This document shows positions 44,299 through 54,400 of a stretch of 64,000 bases of DNA, one piece after another. Position 1 is the first letter of the stretch, and the number at the start of each line of letters is the position of its first letter. The position numbers and the translations under genes were made by a program. Below the pieces are notes generated by a model. The model had not been told where the DNA came from, did no database searches, and was given only the letters and a program-made list of their open reading frames with translations. The DNA comes from Stenotrophomonas maltophilia (GTDB taxonomy: Bacteria > Pseudomonadota > Gammaproteobacteria > Xanthomonadales > Xanthomonadaceae): the NCBI RefSeq assembly GCF_003970865.1, contig NZ_RXLZ01000017.1, positions 1 to 64,000 on the forward strand. The letters are read 5' to 3'.

Positions 44299-44744
44299 CG
44301 GATCGCCTCTTCACCCTCGGCCTCGTACTCGATGGCGAACGGCATCGGCGGACGATGCATCTTTCGCGGATTCATGCTTCGAAACGCGGCATAGCCCTCA
44401 AGCACAGCCAGTATCTGAGGCCGCGTCAACAAGACAACGTCCTGGGGGTTCCATCGCGAGTACACCAAGAAGAAATCGGCTACCCGAAGGACAGCATGTC
44501 CCTCTCCACAATGGACGCACGTGCTGCCCTCGCCACCATTTGTAGGCGCGGCGAAGGCGCTCCGGGTCCGCAGTTCGCTGTCGCGGCCGAGATGGCCGAA
44601 GTCTCCATCCAGCCACGCTGCGATTTCACCGACACCCCGTCCCTGCCCATGGCGGACGACCGGCGCGTCACCGATCTTCTCTTCACTGGAAGGAACGTGG
44701 CAATCGCCAGTCCAGTAGGGAAAAAGAACTGCCTGGATGGTCAT
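44238..44744 (-). CDS. Hypothetical protein of the immunity series
   Basis: A 168-residue protein from ATG 44744 (GTG 44768 also in frame). It has Y-W-T-G-D-C-H-V, C-V-H-C-G-E-G-H-A-V and W-N-P-Q-D-V-V-L-L-T. The C-x-x-C pair suggests a small zinc site. No family is recognised. It lies 51 bases downstream of the Imm11 gene. Confidence 0.55.
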   Translation of the reverse strand: MTIQAVLFPYWTGDCHVPSSEEKIGDAPVVRHGQGRGVGEIAAWLDGDFGHLGRDSELRTRSAFAAPTNGGEGSTCVHCGEGHAVLRVADFFLVYSRWNPQDVVLLTRPQILAVLEGYAAFRSMNPRKMHRPPMPFAIEYEAEGEEAIRWVTQAGGCFDPEMDAGPEY

Positions 44745-44795
44745 TCGAAACCCATTCACTGTCTCCACAACGGAAACCCTTGTCCCACTTCCGGT

Positions 44796-45371
44796 CTACC
44801 CGACCTGCTCAAAGATCACGTCAGTCACGCCAGCCCGCTCAAGGCGTGACTTCACTTCCTCACTGACGATCAGCGCAGCACCGAATCCGCCAAGCCGGAA
44901 GATATGCCACGAACCCACTTTCCCGCCATCCAGAACCAACTTCGCAAACGCGCGATACTGCCCTGCAAGATCAGGTCTCACTGGGTCATCCCGCTCGAAC
45001 TTCTCGAATGCGGAGCGCGATTCGTCGACGCAATCGACGCAGGTTTCGACAATCAGTACAAAGTAGCTTCCCCGCGCGCGCTGGCCTTCAATCACGACAG
45101 GTTCCATCACGGTGTTCGCATGGGGTTCGTCGACTTCTGGCAGACCTTCCAATGCGTTACGGAACCGGGCACTCACGATGGGAACGCTGGCATAGCCAGC
45201 AAGCGAAAAATCCCTCTGTGCGCCGTCATGCTTCACCTGCAGGCTGTAGCGCCCCGGCTCCATGAAATTCACTGGTGGTTGGATGAACAGCCAGTTGTCC
45301 ACGTGATCCACATCGCCCAGCACCCATTTGTTACCAACGCCGATGCATGGTCTGAGTCTGAAATAGTTCAC
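44796..45371 (-). CDS. Imm11 (DUF1629)-family immunity protein
   Basis: A 191-residue protein from GTG 45371, behind AAGGAG. The family pattern is visible: Y-F-R-L start, W-L-F-I-Q-P-P, R-D-F-S-L-A-G-Y-A-S-V-P-I-V-S-A-R, V-D-E-S-R-S near the middle, and a final I-F-R-L-G-G-F-G-A-A-L-I-V-S-E-E-V-K-S-R-L-E-R-A-G. Imm11 proteins protect against polymorphic toxins in diverse proteobacteria. No cognate toxin is intact next to it. Confidence 0.78.
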   Translation of the reverse strand: MNYFRLRPCIGVGNKWVLGDVDHVDNWLFIQPPVNFMEPGRYSLQVKHDGAQRDFSLAGYASVPIVSARFRNALEGLPEVDEPHANTVMEPVVIEGQRARGSYFVLIVETCVDCVDESRSAFEKFERDDPVRPDLAGQYRAFAKLVLDGGKVGSWHIFRLGGFGAALIVSEEVKSRLERAGVTDVIFEQVG

Positions 45372-45419
45372 GCCTGCTCCTTGCGCGCTGGTCGTCGTTG
45401 AGAACCTGGAGCGACACCC

Positions 45420-45435
45420 GTCCCGGTAACGGGAC
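45420..45435. other. Short perfect hairpin
   Basis: GTCCCG-GTAA-CGGGAC, 50 bases before the Imm11 start codon, without a T run. Confidence 0.35.
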
Positions 45436-45508
45436 AGGACATCCTGATCCGGATCATAGCTTGAAGGAAAAAGGCATCTCCTACGAGCAGCCGTTCCCCA
45501 AAGGCGCT

Positions 45509-46024
45509 TCAGCCGATGGGGAATACCGGCCCACGGCTCCAGGCCACGCCGGCATCGGAAAACATCCGTTCGATCTCATCCTGGAATCCTGGATGAAATG
45601 TCACCTCAACGCTCGACTGCGAACGCAGGTAACGCGAGACCAGATCCAGGCACAGCTCCGTCGCTTCCATGTAGGTATCCAGCCACAGCACCTGCCCCTC
45701 GTCGGAAAGCTGATCCGGACGGACAACCGAGAGCTTGTGGCAGAAGGCATCGATGCTGGAAAGCCCCAGCTCCGCAGGCAGGCCGTAGGAGAGCCGCCAC
45801 AGACCGGAGGAAAGGCAGCGATAGGTGAGCTCCACCGCGAAGCTCCAGTGTTCTCGATCTGCTGCGCCGGCCACACTACCCACCAGCGCATGCGGACTGT
45901 AGTCGTCCAGGGTCAGCAGGTAGACATACCATTCGATGTCTTCCATCACTGCTGCGGAAGTCGCCTGAATCACGCCTACTCCGTTCTGTAGTCCATCGAA
46001 GTCGTTGGTGGCGCGTACACGCAC
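45509..46024 (-). CDS. Hypothetical protein whose 5' end meets a repeat cluster
   Basis: From GTG 46024 the protein has about 171 residues (V-R-V-R-A-T-N-D-F-D-G-L-Q, W-Y-V-Y-L-L-T-L-D-D-Y, W-R-L-S-Y-G-L-P-A-E-L-G-L). The frame stays open upstream to 46150, but that part is the translation of SMAG palindromes and cannot be original coding sequence. The true start was probably lost or moved when the repeat arrived. It is the most upstream member of the immunity series; the family is not recognised. Confidence 0.5.
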   Translation of the reverse strand: MRVRATNDFDGLQNGVGVIQATSAAVMEDIEWYVYLLTLDDYSPHALVGSVAGAADREHWSFAVELTYRCLSSGLWRLSYGLPAELGLSSIDAFCHKLSVVRPDQLSDEGQVLWLDTYMEATELCLDLVSRYLRSQSSVEVTFHPGFQDEIERMFSDAGVAWSRGPVFPIG

Positions 46025-46051
46025 ACCTGCGGACAACCATTGAAGCAGGAA

Positions 46052-46150
46052 CGGTAGAGCCACGCCATGCGTGGCTGAGTCGCCGACAGTGCCAAGCAAG
46101 CTTGGCACCCAGCAGAACAGTAGAAGTGCCGACCAACGGTCGGCACCCAC
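46052..46150. repeat. SMAG-type palindrome cluster
   Basis: GTAG-headed AGCCACGC/GCGTGGCT stem at 46053-46077, GTGCCAAGC/GCTTGGCAC at about 46089-46110, and GTAG with GTGCCGACC/GGTCGGCAC at about 46120-46148. It marks the edge between the accessory region and amtB. Confidence 0.82.
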
Positions 46151-46179
46151 AACATCAATGCAGTAGCTCCACCGCTACT

Positions 46180-47610
46180 TCAGGCCTCGTAGGCGGACTC
46201 GCCGTGCGAGGTCACATCCAGGCCGGTGCGCTCTGCTTCCTCGGTCACGCGCAGGCCGACCACGCTGCGCACCACCAGCAGGATCAGCGTGGTCACCACC
46301 GCCGACCACACCACAGTGAGGCCGACGCTGACCACCTGCACCCAGACCTGATGGGCGATATCCAGATCGGCCTTGGTGCCACCCAGCGACTGTGCACTGA
46401 ACACACCGGTGAGAATCGCGCCGACGATGCCGCCGACACCATGCACACCGAACACGTCGGCGGTGTCATCCACCTTCAACAGGCGCTTCAGGCCGGTCAC
46501 GCCCCACACGCAGACCATACCGGCGACGAAGCCAATGACGATCGCACCCAGCGGGCCGACGGTGCCGCAGGCCGGAGTGATGCCGACCAGGCCCGCCACT
46601 GCACCCGAGGCCGCGCCCAGTGCCGACGGCTTGCCCTTGCCGATTGCTTCCACCAGGGTCCAGCCGAGTACGGCGGCAGCAGTGGCCAGCACGGTGTTGA
46701 GGAAGGCCAGCGAGGCCACGGTATCGGCGGCGGCGGCCGAACCGGCGTTGAAGCCGAACCAGCCCACCCACAGCAGCATCGCGCCGATATAGGTAAACGG
46801 CACGTTGTGCGGCTTCAGCGCAGTCTGGCCATAGCCCAGGCGCTTGCCGACGAACCACGCGGCGACCAGGCCGGCCACGCCCGCGTTGATGTGCACTACG
46901 GTGCCACCGGCGAAATCGATCGCGCCCATCTCACCCAGGTAGCCGCCGCCCCAGACGATGTGGGCCATCGGAATGTAGCTGAGGGTGAACCACAGCGCCG
47001 AGAACAGCAGCACCGCACGGAACTTGATGCGCTCGGCGAAGGCACCGACGATCAGCGCAGTGGTGATGCCGGCGAAGGTCGACTGGAAGGCGACGAACAG
47101 GTAGTCCGGCAGGCCCTTGATCGGGGTGTTGCCGACCGACTCGGGGGTGAAACCCTTGAGGAAGGCGAATTCGGTGAACGAGCCGAAGAACGGATTGCCC
47201 GCGCTGAACACCGCGCTGTAACCATAGGCCACCCACAGCAGCAGCACCAGCGAGAACACCACCAGGATCTGGCTGAGCACCGACAGCACGTTCTTCGAAC
47301 GCACCAGGCCGCCGTAGAACAGGGCCAGACCTGGCACCACCATCAGCAGCACCAGCAGCGTGGAAGTGAGCATCCAGGCCACATCACCATGATCATAGGC
47401 GGCCGCCGCTTCGGCCACGGCCGGCGCAGCCGCTGCGGCAACCGGATCCTGCAGTGGTTCAACCGCCACGCTCTCGCTCGGCAGCGGCGACACCTGCACC
47501 TGGGCATGGGCACTGCCCGGCCAGGCACCGGCAGCCAGCGCGCTGAGCAGCATCAACAGGCACACCAGATGGAACCGGGCTTGCCACCCGGTGAGAAGGC
47601 GCATCTTCAT
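46180..47610 (-). CDS. amtB: Ammonium transporter AmtB
   Basis: A 476-residue protein with a signal peptide (about 1-38, S-A-H-A) and eleven transmembrane helices. The family marks W-F-G-F-N-A-G-S, D-F-A-G-G-T-V-V-H and G-V-H-G-V-G-G, with the twin pore histidines, are intact. It imports ammonium and is blocked by GlnK when nitrogen is plentiful. It follows glnK by 21 bases. Confidence 0.96.
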   Translation of the reverse strand: MKMRLLTGWQARFHLVCLLMLLSALAAGAWPGSAHAQVQVSPLPSESVAVEPLQDPVAAAAAPAVAEAAAAYDHGDVAWMLTSTLLVLLMVVPGLALFYGGLVRSKNVLSVLSQILVVFSLVLLLWVAYGYSAVFSAGNPFFGSFTEFAFLKGFTPESVGNTPIKGLPDYLFVAFQSTFAGITTALIVGAFAERIKFRAVLLFSALWFTLSYIPMAHIVWGGGYLGEMGAIDFAGGTVVHINAGVAGLVAAWFVGKRLGYGQTALKPHNVPFTYIGAMLLWVGWFGFNAGSAAAADTVASLAFLNTVLATAAAVLGWTLVEAIGKGKPSALGAASGAVAGLVGITPACGTVGPLGAIVIGFVAGMVCVWGVTGLKRLLKVDDTADVFGVHGVGGIVGAILTGVFSAQSLGGTKADLDIAHQVWVQVVSVGLTVVWSAVVTTLILLVVRSVVGLRVTEEAERTGLDVTSHGESAYEA

Positions 47611-47631
47611 GGGGGAGTCTCCGGAAGGGGG

Positions 47632-49724
<2,093 letters not shown>

Positions 49725-49764
49725 CGGTACGACCTCGGATGGGGATGAATGCCTGCTGAGGTAC

Positions 49765-49780
49765 AGCAACGACCGTGCCA
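49765..49780 (-). promoter_or_regulatory. Sigma-54 (-24/-12) promoter of glnA
   Basis: On the minus strand the sequence TGGCACG-GTCG-TTGCT matches the consensus TGGCACG-N4-TTGCW at every fixed position. It lies 41 bases before the glnA start codon. Confidence 0.93.
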
Positions 49781-49843
49781 ACTTTTATCAGGCTGCAAGT
49801 CATTGATTTGAAAAAGACCGCCCCGCGTCGGTGCAGAACGGAG

Positions 49844-49888
49844 CGCACCAAACAGGTGCATCGATCACCAGACGCACCCGTTTGGTGC
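49844..49888. promoter_or_regulatory. Two NtrC-binding sites (enhancer) for glnA
   Basis: Two GCACC-N5-GGTGC palindromes lie at 49845-49859 and 49874-49888, 29 bases centre to centre (about three helical turns), roughly 100-130 bases upstream of the sigma-54 transcription start. Both match the NtrC consensus perfectly. The sites lie between glnA and divergent uppP. Confidence 0.92.
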
Positions 49889-49948
49889 GGCGGTGATCGT
49901 CTATCCTCTCGACCTTCTTCCTTCCTGCCGCGCGTGCCCGCACCGTCC

Positions 49949-50743
49949 ATGTCCGACCTGCTCTCCGCCCTGCTGCTGGGCATCCTCGAAGGCTTGACCG
50001 AGTTCCTGCCGATCTCCAGCACCGGCCACCTGCTCATCGCCCAGCACTGGCTGGGTGCCCGTTCGGACTTCTTCAACATCGTCATCCAGGCCGGTGCGAT
50101 CGTGGCGGTGGTACTGGTGTTCCGCCAGCGCCTGCTGCAGCTGGCCACCGGCTTCAACCAGCGCGAGAACCGCGAGTACGTGTTCAAGCTGGGCGCCGCC
50201 TTCCTGGTCACTGCCGTGGTCGGCCTGGTGGTGCGCAAGGCCGGCTGGTCGCTGCCGGAGACGGTCAGCCCGGTGGCCTGGGCGCTGATCATCGGTGGCG
50301 TCTGGATGCTGCTGGTGGAGGCCTATACCGCGCGCCTGCCCGACCGCGACCAGGTGACCTGGACAGTGGCGATCGGCGTCGGCCTGGCGCAAGTGGTGGC
50401 CGGCGTGTTCCCCGGCACCTCGCGCTCGGCCTCGGCCATCTTCCTGGCCATGCTGCTGGGCCTGAGCCGCCGCGCCGCCGCCGCCGAGTTCGTGTTCCTG
50501 GTCGGCATTCCCACCATGTTCGCCGCCAGCGCCTACACCTTCCTGGAGATGGCCAAGGCCGGGCAGCTGGGCAGCGAAGACTGGGCGGACGTGGGCGTGG
50601 CCTTCCTTGCCGCGGCCGTCACCGGCTTCGTCGTAGTGAAGTGGCTGATGGGCTACATCAAGTCGCACAAGTTCACCGCCTTCGCCATCTACCGCATCGC
50701 GCTGGGCGCAGCACTGCTGCTGTGGTTGCCGTCCGGCAGCTGA
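49949..50743 (+). CDS. uppP: Undecaprenyl-diphosphatase
   Basis: A 264-residue integral membrane protein from ATG 49949. The catalytic segments are E-G-L-T-E-F-L-P-I-S-S-T-G-H and P-G-T-S-R-S-A-S-A-I; about eight helices. It recycles undecaprenyl pyrophosphate for peptidoglycan synthesis (bacitracin-resistance protein family). It shares its upstream region with glnA. Confidence 0.95.
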   Translation: MSDLLSALLLGILEGLTEFLPISSTGHLLIAQHWLGARSDFFNIVIQAGAIVAVVLVFRQRLLQLATGFNQRENREYVFKLGAAFLVTAVVGLVVRKAGWSLPETVSPVAWALIIGGVWMLLVEAYTARLPDRDQVTWTVAIGVGLAQVVAGVFPGTSRSASAIFLAMLLGLSRRAAAAEFVFLVGIPTMFAASAYTFLEMAKAGQLGSEDWADVGVAFLAAAVTGFVVVKWLMGYIKSHKFTAFAIYRIALGAALLLWLPSGS

Positions 50744-50768
50744 ACAGCGCCGGGGCACGGTAACCCCG

Positions 50769-51500
50769 TTGCCGGCCGCGGCCAAGGCAGCAGACCAGCA
50801 GACGCTGGCGCACCTGGACGCGCAGCGCCTGCAGAGCCAGCACTGGCTGCTGCAGCAGGCCACCGGCGCCGACGGCAAGCGCATCGACGCGCTGTTCGCC
50901 CGCGAAGACAAGCCGGTCACCCTGGACTTCGCTGATGGCCGCCTGTCGGTCAGCAACGCCTGCAACCACATGGGTGGCGGCTACACCCTGGCCGACGGCA
51001 AGCTGACGGTCAGTGCGATGGCCTCGACCATGATGGCCTGCACCGACAAGGCGCTGATGGCGCTGGACGAAGCCGTGTCGAGCCGCCTGCAGGGCGAGCT
51101 GAAGGCCGAACAGGATGCCGACGGCAAGCTGACCCTGACCACCGCCAAGGGCGACAAGCTGGTCTTCAACCCGGAACCGACCGCTGAAACCCGCTACGGC
51201 GGCGCCGGTGAAACCGTGTTCCTGGAAGTGGCCGCCAAGACCGAGAAGTGCTCGCACCCGCTGATCCCGGACTACCAGTGCCTGCAGGTGCGTGAGGTCA
51301 AGTTCGACGACAAGGGCCTGAAGCAGGGTGAGCCGGGCAAGTTCGAGAACTTCTACGGCAACATCGAGGGCTACACCCACGAAGACGGCGTGCGCAACGT
51401 GGTGCGCGTGAAGCGCTACGAAGTGAAGAACCCGCCGGCCGATGGGTCGTCGCAGGCGTACGTGCTGGACATGGTGGTCGAGTCGGCCATCGAGAAGTGA
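50769..51500 (+). CDS. META/DUF4377-domain protein lacking its signal peptide (probably 5'-truncated)
   Basis: From TTG 50769 the frame has 243 residues. A META/HslJ-type domain (W-L-L-Q-Q-A-T-G-A-D-G-K-R-I, N-A-C-N-H-M-G-G-G-Y, M-A-S-T-M-M-A-C) is followed by a DUF4377 domain (T-E-K-C-S-H-P-L-I-P-D-Y-Q-C-L-Q-V-R-E-V). Such proteins are exported and disulphide-bonded, often lipoproteins. Here no signal peptide is encoded. The frame runs back, open, through the end of uppP, with no ATG. A deletion of the 5' end fits best. If expressed, it would stay in the cytosol. Confidence 0.75.
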   Translation: MPAAAKAADQQTLAHLDAQRLQSQHWLLQQATGADGKRIDALFAREDKPVTLDFADGRLSVSNACNHMGGGYTLADGKLTVSAMASTMMACTDKALMALDEAVSSRLQGELKAEQDADGKLTLTTAKGDKLVFNPEPTAETRYGGAGETVFLEVAAKTEKCSHPLIPDYQCLQVREVKFDDKGLKQGEPGKFENFYGNIEGYTHEDGVRNVVRVKRYEVKNPPADGSSQAYVLDMVVESAIEK

Positions 51501-51501
51501 T

Positions 51502-51645
51502 GTAGAGCCGACTGCTGGTCGGCTGGCACTTGAAGGGCGGCCGAAAGGCCGCCCTTCTTCGTTGTGGGTAGAGCCGGCCGCTGGCCGGCTGCCCTGCGGA
51601 GCACCGCCAACACACGGATGTTGCCGGCCAGCGGCCGGCACTACC
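51502..51645. repeat. SMAG palindromes with an internal bidirectional terminator
   Basis: GTAG with AGCCGAC/GTCGGCT (51502-51526), terminator stem AAGGGCGGCC/GGCCGCCCTT (about 51533-51558), then facing GTAG-AGCCGGCCGCTGGCCGGC and its reverse ending in CTAC (51568-51645). Confidence 0.82.
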
Positions 51646-51655
51646 GGAGTTGCGG

Positions 51656-52264
51656 TTACAGCGCCGGGTTCAGCGTGTAGGTGCCGTGCAGCGCCGCTTC
51701 GGCCAGCACGTGGCCGTGCATGGCGCGATACGCGTCTGCGGCGGTGAAGCGTGCCGGAAGCTCCAACGAGGCCACGTCCAGTGCAAACACGCGGAAGAAA
51801 TAGCGGTGCACGCGCTCGTCGTTGAACGGCGGATACGGGCCGTCATAGCCCAGGTAATCGCCGGCCATGTCCGGGTTGCCCGCAAACCAGCCGGTGAAGT
51901 CGTTCAGGCCCTGGCGGCTGCCGGCCGGACCCGCAGGCGCGGGCTTGCCCTTCACCACGAAGCCATCGCTGCAGCTGCCGGCGGCGATCTCCTGCACCGA
52001 GGCCGGAATATCGGCCATCACCCAGTGCACGAAGTCGCAGCGCGGCTGGTCGCGCGGCACGGTCATGTCGCTGCGGCCGACCGTTTCCGCAACGGTCGGC
52101 ACATCCGGGTCCACGCACACCAGCAGGAACGAACGCGTGCCTTCCGGTGCGCCGTTCCAGGCCAGGTGCGGATTGCGGTCCGGCGCGAAACCGGCGGCGT
52201 CGCCGGCGGCGAACTCGCGGTCGATCGGCGCGCCGTTGGTCAGGCTGTGGCTGCTCAGTTGCAT
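51656..52264 (-). CDS. YbhB/YbcL (PEBP, Raf kinase inhibitor-like) protein
   Basis: A 202-residue protein from ATG 52264. P-H-L-A-W-N-G-A-P-E-G-T-R-S-F, V-D-P-D-V-P, H-W-V-M-A-D-I-P and Y-D-G-P-Y-P-P match the bacterial PEBP family with its anion-binding pocket. There is no signal peptide. Physiological role unknown. It ends the minus-strand series that runs from 59.9 kb. Confidence 0.88.
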   Translation of the reverse strand: MQLSSHSLTNGAPIDREFAAGDAAGFAPDRNPHLAWNGAPEGTRSFLLVCVDPDVPTVAETVGRSDMTVPRDQPRCDFVHWVMADIPASVQEIAAGSCSDGFVVKGKPAPAGPAGSRQGLNDFTGWFAGNPDMAGDYLGYDGPYPPFNDERVHRYFFRVFALDVASLELPARFTAADAYRAMHGHVLAEAALHGTYTLNPAL

Positions 52265-52274
52265 CGGCTTCTCC

Positions 52275-54344
52275 TTACTCTTCCGGGTAACCCAAGCGCA
52301 CCGCAATCGGGGTGAGCTTGGCAAAGGCGGCGCTCATCACGTCGCGGTAGTTGCGCCAGTGGCCCGGCGGGAAGCGCGGTGCGCCCAGCTGTGCGGCCGG
52401 CGGCATCTGCCGCTCGAACAGGCGTCCCAGCAGCTCGGCCATCGCGTGCGGATCGTTGCCGATCTGGTCGATGCGCAGCAGCACGTGCGGGTACAGCTCT
52501 TCCTCATGCAGGGTGGCAACCTGGGCCAGCGCGCGCGCCAGCCATTCGCTGGCTTCAGCCAGCGAGGTCATCGCCAGCGGAGCGGCAGCGCCGTAGGCCA
52601 CCCAGTCCAGCAGCATGTCGCGCGGATCACGCAGCACGAGCACCAGTCGTCCCTGCGGCAGCTGCGGGCGCAGCGCCCACAGCAGGGCGTTGTCCCACCA
52701 CAGCAGCCAGTCGATGACGGCATCGCCCTGCAGGCCGCGCGCCGGCAGCTGCTCGCGCCAGCGCTGCACCAGCCGCTCCGGAGTCAGCACGCCGGAGGCG
52801 AGATCCTGCAGCGTGTGGTAGTTCTGGAATGCATCATCCGGCGGATTGCTGGTGTAGCGGTCGCTGCGCAGCACCGGGCTGGCGGCCGCCAGGCCGGTCG
52901 CAACCCGCTCCACACCCGAACCCGGCGCACCCCACAGGAAGATCGGCGCGGAGCTGGCATCGCTGTCGATCTCGCCCTTCTCCGGCCAGCTCGGCGGCGC
53001 CTTGGCCTGCGGCGGCAGCGGCAGGCGCTGCGGCGCCTGGTCGGCCTGCAGCGCCATCCACGTCTGCAGCGCCTGTTCCGGCTGGCCAGCGCGATCCTGG
53101 ATTTCACCCAGCCAGGTACGCAGGTCGGCGCGATGGCCGTCCGGCGCCCTGTCGATCAGCGCCTGCACGCGCGCGATCGCGGCAACCGGATCACGCTGCA
53201 GCAGGCCTTCGACCAGACGGGTTTCGCCGCTGACGCGGCCCGGTTCAAGGCTGACGATACGCTCGGCGATGGCTTCGGCCTGTTCGTGTTCACCCACCAT
53301 GTCATGCAGGCGCAGGCGTGCTTCCAGTGCCGGCAGATGACCCGGCATCGCGTCCATCCAGCGCTCCACGGTCGCCGCGGCAGTCGGACTGCCGACTTCT
53401 TCCACGGCCAGGCGCGCCAGCCACAGGTCGTGCAGCTGCGGATGCTGCTCCAGGGCGGCGTCCAGGCGCGCGCGGGCCTCGTCTTCGCGGCCCAGGCGCT
53501 GCCAGGACATCAGCAGCAGCTGCAGCACCTGGCGGTCGTCGGGGATCGATTCCAGCAACGGCAGCAGATGGTCCAGCGCCTGCAGCGGCTGGCCACCGCG
53601 CAGCGACAGCTCACCGGCCAGGCGGCGCATCGACGGCGTATCCATGCCTTCCTGCTGCAAAGCGATCTGCATCGCTTCGGCAGCGGCCTCCACGTTGCCC
53701 TGGCGCAACGCCAGCTGCACCACCAGGCCATGCAGCGAGCTGATGGCCGGGTTCAATTCCAGCACGCGGCGGAACGCCTGCTCGGCGAAGGCCAGCATGT
53801 CCTTGCCCAGGTAGGCGAAGCCCAGTGCGTACAGCACGCGGGTGTCGTTGGGCTGCGCCTGGTTGGCCGCCGACAGCAGCGTCAGCGCACGATCCGGGTC
53901 GTCACGGCGCAGCGCGATCATGCCGTCGATGGTCAGCAGTTCCGGGTGATCCGGCTCAACGCGCGAAGCCAGCGTGGACAGGCGCTGGGCTTCATCGAAG
54001 TCGTTGCGGCCGATGGCCAGGTGCGCCTGCATCAGGTAGGCGGAGAAGGAGTTCGGGTCGAGCCCGGTGGTGCGCGCCAGCGCTTGGTCGGCGCCTTCGT
54101 ACTGGCGCAGGGCCAGCAGCAGGCCGGCATGCTGCAGGTGCAGCTGGGCGTCGTCCGGTGCCAGCTGCAACGCCTGCTGCAGGGCTTCCATGGCGTCTTC
54201 GGCCTTGCCCTGCTGCTGCAGCGCAAGCGCCAGCCAGCGGTGGGCTTCGGCCTGGCCGGGTTCATCACGGGTCCACGCCTGGGCCAGCTGCACGGCCTGG
54301 TCGGCCTGGTTCTGGCGCAACGCTTGGATGATCTGGTCTTGCAT
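52275..54344 (-). CDS. TPR protein with C-terminal sulfotransferase-like domain
   Basis: A 689-residue protein from ATG 54344. About ten TPR units span residues 5-430 (A-E-A-H-R-W-L-A-L-A-L-Q-Q-Q-G, L-L-A-L-R-Q-Y-E-G-A-D). The C-terminal 230 residues carry F-L-W-G-A-P-G-S-G-V-E-R, like the 5'-PSB loop, and V-L-V-L-R-D-P-R-D-M, like the 3'-phosphate loop, of PAPS sulfotransferases. A sulphated target is not known. The stop is 10 bases from the PEBP start, so the genes are probably co-transcribed. Confidence 0.8.
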   Translation of the reverse strand: MQDQIIQALRQNQADQAVQLAQAWTRDEPGQAEAHRWLALALQQQGKAEDAMEALQQALQLAPDDAQLHLQHAGLLLALRQYEGADQALARTTGLDPNSFSAYLMQAHLAIGRNDFDEAQRLSTLASRVEPDHPELLTIDGMIALRRDDPDRALTLLSAANQAQPNDTRVLYALGFAYLGKDMLAFAEQAFRRVLELNPAISSLHGLVVQLALRQGNVEAAAEAMQIALQQEGMDTPSMRRLAGELSLRGGQPLQALDHLLPLLESIPDDRQVLQLLLMSWQRLGREDEARARLDAALEQHPQLHDLWLARLAVEEVGSPTAAATVERWMDAMPGHLPALEARLRLHDMVGEHEQAEAIAERIVSLEPGRVSGETRLVEGLLQRDPVAAIARVQALIDRAPDGHRADLRTWLGEIQDRAGQPEQALQTWMALQADQAPQRLPLPPQAKAPPSWPEKGEIDSDASSAPIFLWGAPGSGVERVATGLAAASPVLRSDRYTSNPPDDAFQNYHTLQDLASGVLTPERLVQRWREQLPARGLQGDAVIDWLLWWDNALLWALRPQLPQGRLVLVLRDPRDMLLDWVAYGAAAPLAMTSLAEASEWLARALAQVATLHEEELYPHVLLRIDQIGNDPHAMAELLGRLFERQMPPAAQLGAPRFPPGHWRNYRDVMSAAFAKLTPIAVRLGYPEE

Positions 54345-54400
54345 GGCGGTCCGGTTCAAGTGCAAACCCGCATTGTAGCGGTCCACGCACCGGTGCCGGT

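Noticed and set aside
36911-46024. An Rhs locus
   Set aside because: No YD repeats or Rhs core motif is visible; the recognisable pieces are of the hemagglutinin/CdiA type.
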